A stretch of DNA of 64,000 bases from Pseudomonas sp. dw_612 (GTDB lineage Bacteria > Pseudomonadota > Gammaproteobacteria > Pseudomonadales > Pseudomonadaceae): positions 62,001 to 126,000 of the forward strand of contig NZ_JAAVVC010000005.1 of NCBI RefSeq assembly GCF_018449725.1. The letters run 5' to 3'. A program made the position numbers and the translations under genes. Below the pieces are notes generated by a model, which was given only the letters and a program-made list of their open reading frames with translations, was not told where the DNA came from and did not search any database. How positions within the stretch are numbered: the stretch's first letter is position 1; each line of letters opens with the position of its first letter. This document shows, in pieces, positions 37,701 to 45,798 of the stretch.

Positions 37701-39254
37701 GATCCGGCGCAACAGGCGTATTACCTGAACGAAACCCGGGCCGAATTCATTCACCTGACCGATCCACAAGGTTGGCGATTGGGGTTGCCGTATCGCCAGC
37801 GCAGCAACGCTTTGAAGTTGCCCAAGGGTTCGTTGCCGTCAGGGCTCAACCCCGACGCCATCAGCTATGAGCGGATGCTCGAGCATCACAACAGCGCGGT
37901 CTGGAACAACGGACGGGAGCTGACCCAGCAATCGGTGCAGCGCTACCTCAAAACCGCTGATCGCAGCACGTTGCTCCCGGACGGCAGCGCAGAGTTCGAA
38001 GCGCTGGTTGCGCCCCTGGAGCTCGCGCAACTGGATGAAACGGCACTCAACGCTTACAACACGCTACCGCCGCCGTTCGACATCCGGGCAGAACTGGAAC
38101 AGATCGGTTTTGCCCCCATGCCGCTGTTTCTTGAACCCGACGCAGAAGAAGACCAGAAGAAAAACCTCTGGTCCGCCCTCTATACATTTGCCGAATACGC
38201 CGAGCTGTCTGACTTCTATACAGTCCGCCGATACAAGGAAACCCAAAGCCATGGGCTTACCCAGGCTGATTACGACCCCTATCGCCTGGCAATCGTGCGG
38301 ATCGAGCTACCGGACGGCTGCACCACCCGCGTCGAATATGACTACCACGCGTTGCAACCGCTGCGCATCATCGATGCCAACGACAACGTTCAGGAAGCAC
38401 TTTACGAACCGTCGGGACAGCCGCTGGCCATCAGTTTCTACGGCACTGAAAACGGTGAACCCGTCGGCTTCAGGCCTTTGAGCGAATACGTTCGCCCCGA
38501 GTCGCCGCTGCCAGCCCCGGCCATCGACAACCCTCCGGCCGCGCTGCAAAAAGCGGCCAGCGTATTACGCAAGGACCTGTTCAGCTGGATGGGCCAGCTC
38601 GACGAATCGGCGAGGCAGACACCGGACTGGCTGGCAGGCTGGATCGCCGAAGGCTACGTGTTGCCCAGCCTGCATATTCGCGCCAACGCCCGGGTGCGCC
38701 TGACCCGGCTCAAGTCCCGGACCTCGGCGCAACAGGCGCTGAAGGACATGATCCGTGCCACACCGCGTGAACCGGTACACAGCGTGGTGCTCACCGCCGA
38801 TCGCTATCACGATGATCCGTTGCAACAGATCCAGATCACCAAGGCCTGCGTGGATGGCTTCGGTCGGGCGTTGCAAACCCAGCAAAAGGTCGAGCCGGGG
38901 ATCGCCTACAGCGTCGATGAAAATCTCGAACTGGAACTGGTAGACGGCCAACCGCTGGAGCAACAGGCCGACCCGCGCTGGCGGATCAGCGAGCGCGTGG
39001 AATACAACAACAAGGGCGCGGTAACGCGGGTATTCCGCCCGTATTTCTGCAACACCCATGGCTACATCCGCGATCAGTCGTTTCGGTTGTTCGGTTATCA
39101 CGACCAACAGTTCTACGACCCGCTGGGGCGCCCGATCAAAGTGATCAGCGCCAAAGGTTATGAGTCTTTTGAAACCCTGCATCCCTGGTATCGCGCCAGT
39201 CACGATTTCAACGACACCGCGCCTGCCGATGAATCACAGGCGCTGGAACCATGA
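34779..39254 (+). CDS. Tc toxin subunit B (TcdB/TcaC-type)
   Basis: The 1491-residue protein is full length for TcB (TcdB2 is about 1476). It begins with a SpvB domain (residues ~15-300; GSVGFTGSASFALPLPLSPG and DPGLTLSYDSQTGNGPFG). VCBS/beta-propeller blades follow (TDLTGDGRLDWIIAQPGASG, MGDLSGDGLSSLALIG), then TcdB middle regions and RHS-like strands that build the shell enclosing the TcC effector. The ATG at 34779 was chosen; a TTG at 34734 would add 15 residues, and neither has a strong ribosome binding site. It overlaps the tcC gene by ATGA. A perfect lux-box-like palindrome lies upstream. Confidence 0.93.
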   Translation: MEDPASLSITTPSISRTASIAMVGKSGSVGFTGSASFALPLPLSPGRGFDPGLTLSYDSQTGNGPFGIGWGVNSSAISRQTNKGVPRYLDDDVMIGHDGQQWRPERDAQGEIKSRIETQYRGVMIGPHSVVRYFPRVETRFELIEFWRSGVNPEGFWLVHGIDGSLHLFGKANTARITDPQAPQRVASWLLQESLNARGEHIGYEYKAEDTTQAPDQPHDYRAQRYLHRVLYGNVEANSHLYGWDAPASAAWHFHLLFDYGERSLDREQKPPFDAPGEWLIRSDPFHTYGDGFEVGTRRLCHQVLMFHHFPSELGPTPALVQRLLLEYRPTSLGYSQLVAAHYQAYDASGAVENRPPLEFDYSAFELNTQPTAFFAFDNMPGLEGEQRYQCVDLFGEGLPGFLCRYDQAWYYREPLRAEPGGDGVAYGPWMLLSTLPRADRNKPVHQTLTDLTGDGRLDWIIAQPGASGFHTLNPDRSWSGFIPFDAFPVEFFHTLAQMGDLSGDGLSSLALIGPRSVRLYANRRKNGFAKGQDVPHDAEDDRLPLSSDSPGELVFLGNMLGSDMNDLCRIRHNEIKCWPNLGHGRFGRGFVMSALPFAYAGFDAARVRIADLDASGAPALIYLNSDGFDIYYNRGGNGLEQTPLKVSWPEGVRYDNLCQVTLADLQGLGCASLILTVPHIKPRHWRYDFVQARPYLLNSSNNNMGCFTQVTYRSSAQAWLDEKAQLLQRNVSPVSYLPFPVQAVSQQTQKDEITGNTLTQTLTYHHGYYDGFEREFRGFGLLCQTDSEASGDDGDSGFTAPARVCTWFHTGRLVNMPREGYFERDPEARPLGDTLFCRYHASDGFDEPVTPDEPTAREIARALAGTVLRTETYGLNDDLPYQVQEQRYKVRELRGFDTLPPHATLLPALLETISYQYERFIDDPLCRHDITLSLDAFGQPTHSLTVHYARRKTILDAPPFEDPDEQGWWRDAHDPAQQAYYLNETRAEFIHLTDPQGWRLGLPYRQRSNALKLPKGSLPSGLNPDAISYERMLEHHNSAVWNNGRELTQQSVQRYLKTADRSTLLPDGSAEFEALVAPLELAQLDETALNAYNTLPPPFDIRAELEQIGFAPMPLFLEPDAEEDQKKNLWSALYTFAEYAELSDFYTVRRYKETQSHGLTQADYDPYRLAIVRIELPDGCTTRVEYDYHALQPLRIIDANDNVQEALYEPSGQPLAISFYGTENGEPVGFRPLSEYVRPESPLPAPAIDNPPAALQKAASVLRKDLFSWMGQLDESARQTPDWLAGWIAEGYVLPSLHIRANARVRLTRLKSRTSAQQALKDMIRATPREPVHSVVLTADRYHDDPLQQIQITKACVDGFGRALQTQQKVEPGIAYSVDENLELELVDGQPLEQQADPRWRISERVEYNNKGAVTRVFRPYFCNTHGYIRDQSFRLFGYHDQQFYDPLGRPIKVISAKGYESFETLHPWYRASHDFNDTAPADESQALEP

Positions 39255-42103
39255 CGGCCTCCGTGCATTGGCGCACCCCGTCGCTGGCGGCGAATGACAG
39301 CCGCGGTCTGCCCGTTCGCCAAGTGGCCTACCTGCGCAGCGTGGCCGGTGCGGCGGCGCAAGCACTCATCACTCGCCAGCACCACGACACCGTGGGCCGA
39401 CTCGTCGAACAATGGGACCCACGGCTTTTCGAGAGCGCATCGAAACCCAACCTTTGCACAATCTATCGGCTGTCCGGCGAAGCCATCCATGTCGACAGCG
39501 TCGATGCCGGCTGGCGCCTGAGCCTGCCGGGCGTGGCCGGTGAAGTGCGGCAACGCTGGGACGCACGGGGCAATCAGTGGCAAACCACCTACGACCATCA
39601 ACTGCGGGTGATCGCTCTCCAGGAAAATGCGCAGCCGAATGTCGAGCGCTTCACCTATGCCGACGTCACGGCGGATGCCGGGCACAACCTGCGCGGGCAA
39701 CTGATAGCACAAATCGATCCGTCGGGCAGCCTGAGCGTCGACAGCTACAGCCTGGCCGGTCAGGCGTTGATTGACCACCGAGCCTTCGCCGGCGGGCCGT
39801 CTTATCGCAGCCGCCGCACCTTCAGCGCGCTGGGCGTCGTGCTAGAGCAAACCGACGCGCAGGATCATCAGCAGTTGTTTGGCTACGACATCGCCGGGCA
39901 ACTCAAGCAAGTGCACCTGCGCCTTGACCCGGCCGGCGCGGTTCAAGCCATCCTCAGCGACGCCCACTACAACGCCGCCGGCCAGTTGATCGAACAGCAC
40001 ACCGGTAATGGCGTGGTCAGCACGTGGGACTATAACCCGGCCAATGGTTGGCTCAGCCGACAGCAAGCGCGCTTGCCCGACCAACCGGCCGTGCAAAACC
40101 GCAGCTACCGCTACGACCGGGTCGGTAATGTGCTGGCCATCGATGATCTGGCCTTTACCCCGGTGTTCTTCGCCAACCAGCGCGTTGACGGCCATCGCGC
40201 GTTCAGTTACGACTCCCTGTACCAATTGATCAGCGCCACCGGTTTTGAAACCGAAACGCCGAATCTGCGCCCCGGTCTGCCGACACCGGTCACACCCATC
40301 GACACCGGCAACCTCTACAACTATGCCCGGCGCTATGAATACGACGCCGGCGGCAACCTGACGACCCTGCGCCATGTACGCGCGGGCAACAATCACACGC
40401 AAACTCTGCGCATCGCCCCCGACAGCAACCGTGGCGTGCGCTGGGCCGAGGGCGATCCAGCACCGGTATTCGATGACCACTTCGACGCCCACGGCAACTT
40501 GCGGTTACTGCAAAACGGCCAGCCGCTGACCTGGAACAGCCGCGATCAATTGGCCGTCGCGCGGCTGGTGGAACGCAGCGGCGGCCAGAACGATGAGGAA
40601 ACCTACGTCTACAGCCAGGGCCAGCGCATCAGCAAGCGACTGGTGACCCAGGCCCAAGCGGTGAGCCACGTGCGCCAGGTGCGCTACTTGCCTGGGTTGG
40701 AAATTCGCACGCTGGACGACGCCGAAGAACTGCACGTCATCACCCTGGGCAATGTCCGTTGCCTGCACTGGGTCAAGGGAAAACCGGCGGCCATCGAGCA
40801 GAATCAATTGCGCTACAGCCTCGACGACCACCTGGGATCCAGCACGCTGGAACTGGACCGCAATGGCGCGCTGATCAGCCAGGAAATCTACTACCCCTTC
40901 GGCGGCACCGCGTGGTGGGCGGCGCGTTCGGCGGTGGAGGTCGACTACAAGACGATTCGCTATTCGGGCAAGGAAATGGACGTCAGCGGGTTGTATTACT
41001 ACGGCGCGCGGTATTACGCGCCGTGGTTGCAGCGCTGGGTGAGCTCCGATCCGGGTGGGGATGTGGATGGGCTGAACCTGTATGGGTTCGTGGGAAATAA
41101 TCCGTTGCGCTATGTCGACCCTGAAGGCGGAGCCAAAGCGGAAAGTGTGATTACCCTCTACGCGGGGTTCATTTCCATGCTCGGTGGCTTTACCGAGACC
41201 ACACGCCAACAGCTCCATGGCGTCGTCCGGCAGAAGAACATCAAGCGCAACCTGATGATGAATTTTGCGAGCGCGGCGACCTTCGGAATCCTCGGCTATG
41301 AAGTTGGCAACATCGGCGGTGGACAAGTCGGCCAACTCATTGCGGACGTCCCTCACGCGACCAGCGTCGGCGGCACATCACGATTGCCATACATCGAAGC
41401 GGCAACCGGCGGCAATCTTGGTGGGGACATTGCCGGTTCAATGACAGACTCGCTGACGGAACTGGGCGGCGCACTGGCAGACAAGACTCAACGTCTGGGC
41501 GGTCGCGCAGCAAACCTTGCTGGAAACATGGGGCGGGTGGGCCCGCTCATTCCACAAACCTCGACGATGTCTGTGGCCGCGATCGATAGCGCGTTGGGCA
41601 TCCCCGATGCCGCCAACGAAATACAGCCCATCTGGAACAGCATCAAGGATGAGTTGATTCATCCGGCGCTGGACTCAATCCTCAATCCGGATTTCGCCGT
41701 CGGTCGGGCGCTGGGCGCGTGGATATCGATTCTCCCCGGCGCCCTCAATGTGTTTCAACGGGCGGTAGAGGCCGAAGACATCAAGAACCGGCTCGACCCG
41801 GTCAAGATCGCAAAAATCGAAAGCATGTTCGCTGAGTGGGAAAGCGCTACCTTGCAACGCAGCGCCTGGATGGAAGCCGCTTTCGACGCACTGGGCAGCA
41901 ACGTTGTCCACCTGGATCCCGGCCCCAATGGCGCGCGCGCGCCGATTACTCGGGCAGGATTGCAACAGGCAACCACAGAAACGCTTCATAGCATCCGTCA
42001 CCTGCAAGGGGTCATGACTGACTATAAGGTGGCCGGCAGCACGGATAATCAGTTTTCGCTGAAGCAAAGAATGGCCGGCGCCAGAAAGACTTCGCGAAGA
42101 TGA
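39251..42103 (+). CDS. Tc toxin subunit C (TccC-type) with variable C-terminal toxin
   Basis: The 950-residue protein has YD/RHS repeats (for example YNAAGQLIEQHTGNGVVSTW) over residues ~1-560 and the conserved RHS-associated core at about 570-627. In it, YSGKEMDVSGLYYYGARYYA (Asp577), RWVSSDPGGDVDG (Asp600) and NPLRYVDPEGG are visible, matching the self-cleaving aspartyl protease site of TcC proteins. Residues ~628-950 are the hypervariable effector released into the target cell. I do not recognise its fold: it has a hydrophobic Gly/Ala-rich segment near 640-700, then a helical part and a basic end (RMAGARKTSRR). It overlaps tcB by four bases. Confidence 0.93.
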   Translation: MTASVHWRTPSLAANDSRGLPVRQVAYLRSVAGAAAQALITRQHHDTVGRLVEQWDPRLFESASKPNLCTIYRLSGEAIHVDSVDAGWRLSLPGVAGEVRQRWDARGNQWQTTYDHQLRVIALQENAQPNVERFTYADVTADAGHNLRGQLIAQIDPSGSLSVDSYSLAGQALIDHRAFAGGPSYRSRRTFSALGVVLEQTDAQDHQQLFGYDIAGQLKQVHLRLDPAGAVQAILSDAHYNAAGQLIEQHTGNGVVSTWDYNPANGWLSRQQARLPDQPAVQNRSYRYDRVGNVLAIDDLAFTPVFFANQRVDGHRAFSYDSLYQLISATGFETETPNLRPGLPTPVTPIDTGNLYNYARRYEYDAGGNLTTLRHVRAGNNHTQTLRIAPDSNRGVRWAEGDPAPVFDDHFDAHGNLRLLQNGQPLTWNSRDQLAVARLVERSGGQNDEETYVYSQGQRISKRLVTQAQAVSHVRQVRYLPGLEIRTLDDAEELHVITLGNVRCLHWVKGKPAAIEQNQLRYSLDDHLGSSTLELDRNGALISQEIYYPFGGTAWWAARSAVEVDYKTIRYSGKEMDVSGLYYYGARYYAPWLQRWVSSDPGGDVDGLNLYGFVGNNPLRYVDPEGGAKAESVITLYAGFISMLGGFTETTRQQLHGVVRQKNIKRNLMMNFASAATFGILGYEVGNIGGGQVGQLIADVPHATSVGGTSRLPYIEAATGGNLGGDIAGSMTDSLTELGGALADKTQRLGGRAANLAGNMGRVGPLIPQTSTMSVAAIDSALGIPDAANEIQPIWNSIKDELIHPALDSILNPDFAVGRALGAWISILPGALNVFQRAVEAEDIKNRLDPVKIAKIESMFAEWESATLQRSAWMEAAFDALGSNVVHLDPGPNGARAPITRAGLQQATTETLHSIRHLQGVMTDYKVAGSTDNQFSLKQRMAGARKTSRR

Positions 42104-42187
42104 CTGCCGTCCAAAACACCTGCCGGTGAACGGCGTCAAGTCTGCATGCTATCGTGCGCGCCCGTACTGCTGACTGTATACGACGCC

Positions 42188-43954
42188 ATGCCTGCGACAT
42201 CCCGAACCCTGCGCCTGACGCTTTACACCCTGCTGATCGTTGCCGGCGCGGTTCTGGCGGCAGGTCTGGCCATGCGCCACGCCGAACGCCAGGCGTTGGA
42301 AGACGACGCCGCCCGCGCCAACCAGCAACTGGCGCTGTACGCCAATTCCCTGCACACCTTGATCGACCGCTACCGCGCCCTGCCCGCCGTGCTGGCGCTG
42401 GACCCGGAATTGCGCTCGGCCCTCGATGGCGCGGTGAGCCCTGAACAGCAGGACCTGCTGAACCGCAAACTGGAAAAGATCAACGGCGCCGCGCAGTCCT
42501 CGACCCTGGAACTGCTCGACCACACCGGCTTCGCCGTGGCCGCCAGCAACTGGCGTTTGCCCAGCAGTTACGTCGGCCACAATTACGGCTTCCGCCCTTA
42601 CTTCAGCCAGACCCGTACCCAAGGCACCGGGCGTTTTTATGCGGTCGGCGTGACCAGTGGGATTCCCGGTTATTTCCTCTCCAGTGCGGTGACCCGCGAC
42701 AACGGCGAGTTCCTCGGCGCCATGGTGGTGAAACTCGAATTCCCTGAGCTTGAGCGGGAATGGCGCCAGGGCTCCGACACCCTGCTGGTCAGCGATGCTC
42801 GCGGGATTATCTTTATCGCCAACCAACCGGGCTGGCGCTATCGGCAGTTGCAACCGTTGAGCGACAGCGATCACGCCGAGCTCAAGGCCACCCGCCAATA
42901 CGACAAACAACCGCTGACGCCGCTGAAGTACCAATCGGTGCGGCGCTTCGATGACAACAGCGATCTGGCCCGGGTCGATGGCCCCGACGGCACGGCGGAT
43001 TACCTGTGGGAATCCCTGCCGCTGCCCGCCGAAGGCTGGACCTTGCACCTGTTGCGCCGCCCGCAAGTCGCGTTCGAAGACAGTCGCAATGCTGGCCTCG
43101 CAGCCGCCGGGTCGTGGTTGGCGCTGGTGTTTTTGCTGCTGTTCCTCAACCAGCGCTGGCGCCTGGCGAAAATGCGCCAGCGCAGCCGTGAAGAGCTGGA
43201 ACAACTGGTGGAAGAACGCACCCGCGACCTGCGCACCGCCCAGGATGGCTTGGTGCAATCGGCCAAACTCGCGGCGCTGGGGCAGATGTCGGCGGCGCTG
43301 GCCCATGAAATCAATCAACCGCTGACCGCGCAACGCATGCAGCTTGCAACGCTGAGGCTGCTGCTCGATCACGGCCGCGTCGATGACGCCTACAAGGCGC
43401 TGAAACCGGTGGACGACATGCTGACGCGCATGGCGGCGCTGACCGGTCACCTGAAAACCTTCGCCCGCAAAAGCCCCAGCGGCTTGCGCGAACGCCTGGA
43501 TCTGGCGGCAGTGGTCGATCAATCCTTGCAACTGCTAGACGCACGGCTGCGCGACGAAAACGTCAGCACCGTGCTGCACCTGACGCGCCCGGCCTGGGTG
43601 CGTGGCGATGCGATTCGCCTGGAACAGGTGCTGATCAACCTGCTGCGCAACGCCCTCGACGCCGTGCACGACAAACCCTGCAAACGCGTGGAAATCCGCC
43701 TCGAAGCCGATGAGCAACTGTGGCGCCTGAGCGTTTCCGACAATGGCGGCGGAATTGCCGAAGAACACCTGCCGAACGTGTTCGATCCGTTCTTTACCAC
43801 CAAACCGGTGGGGGATGGCCTCGGTCTGGGGCTGGCGGTATCGTTTGCCATCGTGCACGAATCCGGCGGACGCTTGTCGGCGGATAACCACGACAACGGT
43901 GCTGTGTTCACCATGACGCTGCCGATCGACCTGGAGGTGCCCGTCTCATGCTGA
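42188..43954 (+). CDS. DctB-like sensor histidine kinase
   Basis: The 588-residue inner-membrane sensor has an N-terminal helix (LYTLLIVAGAVLAAGLAM), a periplasmic dCache-type domain of about 240 residues with the DctB-like GHNYGFRPYFSQTRTQGTGRFYAVG, a second helix (LAAAGSWLALVFLLLFL), and a coiled coil. The kinase core follows: H-box ALAHEINQPLTAQRM, N-box NLLRNALDA, G-boxes DNGGGIAEEH and GDGLGLGLAVS. DctB sensors bind C4-dicarboxylates. The downstream permease suggests the ligand may be 2-oxoglutarate or a related acid, as in the MifS system. It overlaps the response regulator gene by seven bases. Confidence 0.9.
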   Translation: MPATSRTLRLTLYTLLIVAGAVLAAGLAMRHAERQALEDDAARANQQLALYANSLHTLIDRYRALPAVLALDPELRSALDGAVSPEQQDLLNRKLEKINGAAQSSTLELLDHTGFAVAASNWRLPSSYVGHNYGFRPYFSQTRTQGTGRFYAVGVTSGIPGYFLSSAVTRDNGEFLGAMVVKLEFPELEREWRQGSDTLLVSDARGIIFIANQPGWRYRQLQPLSDSDHAELKATRQYDKQPLTPLKYQSVRRFDDNSDLARVDGPDGTADYLWESLPLPAEGWTLHLLRRPQVAFEDSRNAGLAAAGSWLALVFLLLFLNQRWRLAKMRQRSREELEQLVEERTRDLRTAQDGLVQSAKLAALGQMSAALAHEINQPLTAQRMQLATLRLLLDHGRVDDAYKALKPVDDMLTRMAALTGHLKTFARKSPSGLRERLDLAAVVDQSLQLLDARLRDENVSTVLHLTRPAWVRGDAIRLEQVLINLLRNALDAVHDKPCKRVEIRLEADEQLWRLSVSDNGGGIAEEHLPNVFDPFFTTKPVGDGLGLGLAVSFAIVHESGGRLSADNHDNGAVFTMTLPIDLEVPVSC

Positions 43955-45279
43955 ATTCGGTGATGGTGGTCGACGACGAAAGCAGCATTCGCAGCGCCGT
44001 CGAACAATGGCTGAGCCTGTCGGGTTTCGAAGTGCAGTTGTTCAGCCGCGCCGATGAATGCCTGGCGCAGTTGCCGGCGCATTTCCCCGGAGTGATCCTC
44101 AGCGACGTGCGCATGCCCGGCATGACCGGCCTGGAGCTGTTGGCCGAAGTGCAGCGCCGGGATGCCGACTTGCCGGTGATTTTGCTCACGGGCCACGGCG
44201 ATGTGCCGATGGCGGTCGAAGCCATGCGCGATGGCGCCTACGACTTCCTGGAAAAACCCTTCAGCCCGGAAACCCTGCTCGGCAGCCTGCGCCGGGCCCT
44301 GGAAAAACGCCGGTTGGTCCTGGAAAACCGTGCGCTGCACCTCCAGGCCGATAACCGCGCCAAACTTGACGCCACTCTGCTCGGCGTGTCCCGTGGCTTG
44401 CAGACGTTGCGGCGGCAAGTGCTGGATTTGGCGACGTTGCCAGTCAACGTGCTGATCCGTGGCGAAACCGGCAGCGGCAAGGAATTGGTCGCCCGTTGCC
44501 TGCATGACTTCGGCCCGCGTGCGGACAAGCCGTTCGTGGCGCTGAACTGCGCGGCGATTCCCGAGCAGTTGTTCGAGGCCGAGTTGTTCGGGCATGAGAG
44601 CGGCGCGTTTACCGGCGCTTCGGGCAAGCGCATCGGTAAGCTCGAATACGCGGATGGCGGCACCTTGTTTCTGGATGAAATCGAAAGCATGCCGCTGGCG
44701 CAGCAGGTGAAGTTGTTGCGGGTGTTGCAAGAGCAGAAGCTGGAGCGGCTGGGCTCGAACCAGAGCATTCGCGTGGACTTGCGGATCATCGCCGCGACCA
44801 AACCCGACCTGCTGGACGAAGCCCGGGCCGGGCGCTTTCGCGAGGATTTGGCGTATCGTTTGAACGTCGCCGAGTTGCGCCTGCCACCGTTGCGCGAACG
44901 CCGTGAAGATATTCCGTTGTTGTTTGAAACCTTCGCGCAGAACGCCGCCGAACGCCTGGGCCGAACCTTCCCTCCATTGAGCGGCCCGCAACTGAGCCAT
45001 CTTCTAAGCCACGACTGGCCAGGCAATGTGCGGGAACTGGCCAACGTGGCCGAGCGCCAGGTGTTGGGGCTCGGTGAGCCGGAACCAATGGGGATCGACC
45101 CGGGGCAGTCACTGGCGGCGCAACAGGAAGCCTTCGAAGCCCATTGCTTGCGCGCGGCGTTGACGCGGCACAAGGGCGATGTGAAAGCGGTGCTTGAGGA
45201 GCTGCAACTGCCGAGGCGCACGTTCAATGAAAAGCTGCAGCGGCATGGGCTGACCCGGGAGATGTTTTTGGGGGAGTGA
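43948..45279 (+). CDS. DctD-like sigma-54 response regulator
   Basis: The 443-residue NtrC-family activator has a receiver domain with phosphoacceptor Asp53 (LSDVRMPGMTG), a sigma-54 AAA+ domain with Walker A GETGSGKE at 172-179 and the GAFTGA loop at 219-224, and a Fis-type helix-turn-helix at the C-terminus (DVKAVLEELQLPRRTFNEKLQRHG). It should activate the sigma-54 promoter of the MFS gene about 440 bp downstream, where two palindromic candidate binding sites are visible. DctD and MifR are both possible identities. Confidence 0.92.
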   Translation: MLNSVMVVDDESSIRSAVEQWLSLSGFEVQLFSRADECLAQLPAHFPGVILSDVRMPGMTGLELLAEVQRRDADLPVILLTGHGDVPMAVEAMRDGAYDFLEKPFSPETLLGSLRRALEKRRLVLENRALHLQADNRAKLDATLLGVSRGLQTLRRQVLDLATLPVNVLIRGETGSGKELVARCLHDFGPRADKPFVALNCAAIPEQLFEAELFGHESGAFTGASGKRIGKLEYADGGTLFLDEIESMPLAQQVKLLRVLQEQKLERLGSNQSIRVDLRIIAATKPDLLDEARAGRFREDLAYRLNVAELRLPPLRERREDIPLLFETFAQNAAERLGRTFPPLSGPQLSHLLSHDWPGNVRELANVAERQVLGLGEPEPMGIDPGQSLAAQQEAFEAHCLRAALTRHKGDVKAVLEELQLPRRTFNEKLQRHGLTREMFLGE

Positions 45280-45315
45280 GTTTTCCCCGTGGATCTGCGG
45301 TGTTGCTGGAATCCA

Positions 45316-45590
45316 GCCCCTCACCCCAGCCCTCTCCCCAAAGGGGAGAGGGGAAAGGGAGCAGATCTTCGCTGTTTTCAAGGCCTGAGTTCGGCTCGAT
45401 ATTTCAGGTCGATGTAGCGCTAAGTACAACTCGGTCAGCCCCATCGCCCCTTTGGGGAGAGGGGAAAGGGAGCAGATCTTCACTGTTTTCAAGGCCTGAG
45501 TTCGGCTCGATATTTCAGGTCGATGTAGCGCTAAGAACAACTCGGTCAGCCCCCTCGCCCCTTTGGGGAGAGGGTTGGGGTGAGGGGTGG
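45316..45590. repeat. CCCTCTCCCC-bounded dispersed repeat, copy 2
   Basis: Two tandem units with a period of about 111 bp (GCAGATCTTC at 45361 and again at 45472) lie between CT-rich palindromic ends. Each unit contains CCTGAGTTCGGCTCGATATTTCAGG and CTCGGTCAGCCCC, in reverse orientation relative to copy 1. Confidence 0.85.
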
Positions 45591-45629
45591 TTCCCAAGTT
45601 GAAATACACATCGCCGAATCACACCACAA

Positions 45630-45679
45630 TGAGCGGAAATCCGCTCACTCCTTCAGCCCTGTCGGCAAAATTCCGCTCA
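45630..45679 (+). promoter_or_regulatory. Enhancer-like binding sites upstream of the MFS permease
   Basis: The perfect palindrome TGAGCGGAAATCCGCTCA lies at 45630-45647. A second, weaker copy, TGTCGGCAAAATTCCGCTCA, lies at about 45660-45679. They sit 40-90 bp upstream of the sigma-54 promoter, in the usual range for DctD/NtrC-type activators. Confidence 0.65.
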
Positions 45680-45720
45680 ACACTTTACAGACACCCCCTC
45701 TAATCCGGCCCTCCGCTCTT

Positions 45721-45736
45721 TGGCACACCTCCTGCT
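45721..45736 (+). promoter_or_regulatory. Sigma-54 promoter of the MFS permease
   Basis: TGGCACACCTCCTGCT has the invariant GG and GC separated by exactly ten bases, fitting the -24/-12 consensus. The start codon is 62 bases downstream. It matches the adjacent sigma-54-dependent response regulator. Confidence 0.82.
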
Positions 45737-45798
45737 ATAGCCCTTGCAGGCTGCGTTTACACGCGCTCCACAAAAACAATTAAACGAAGGATCCTTCA

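Noticed and set aside
10329..42103. Prophage or phage-tail island
   Set aside because: No phage structural, lysis or integrase gene was found; the large genes are Tc subunits and Ig-like proteins.
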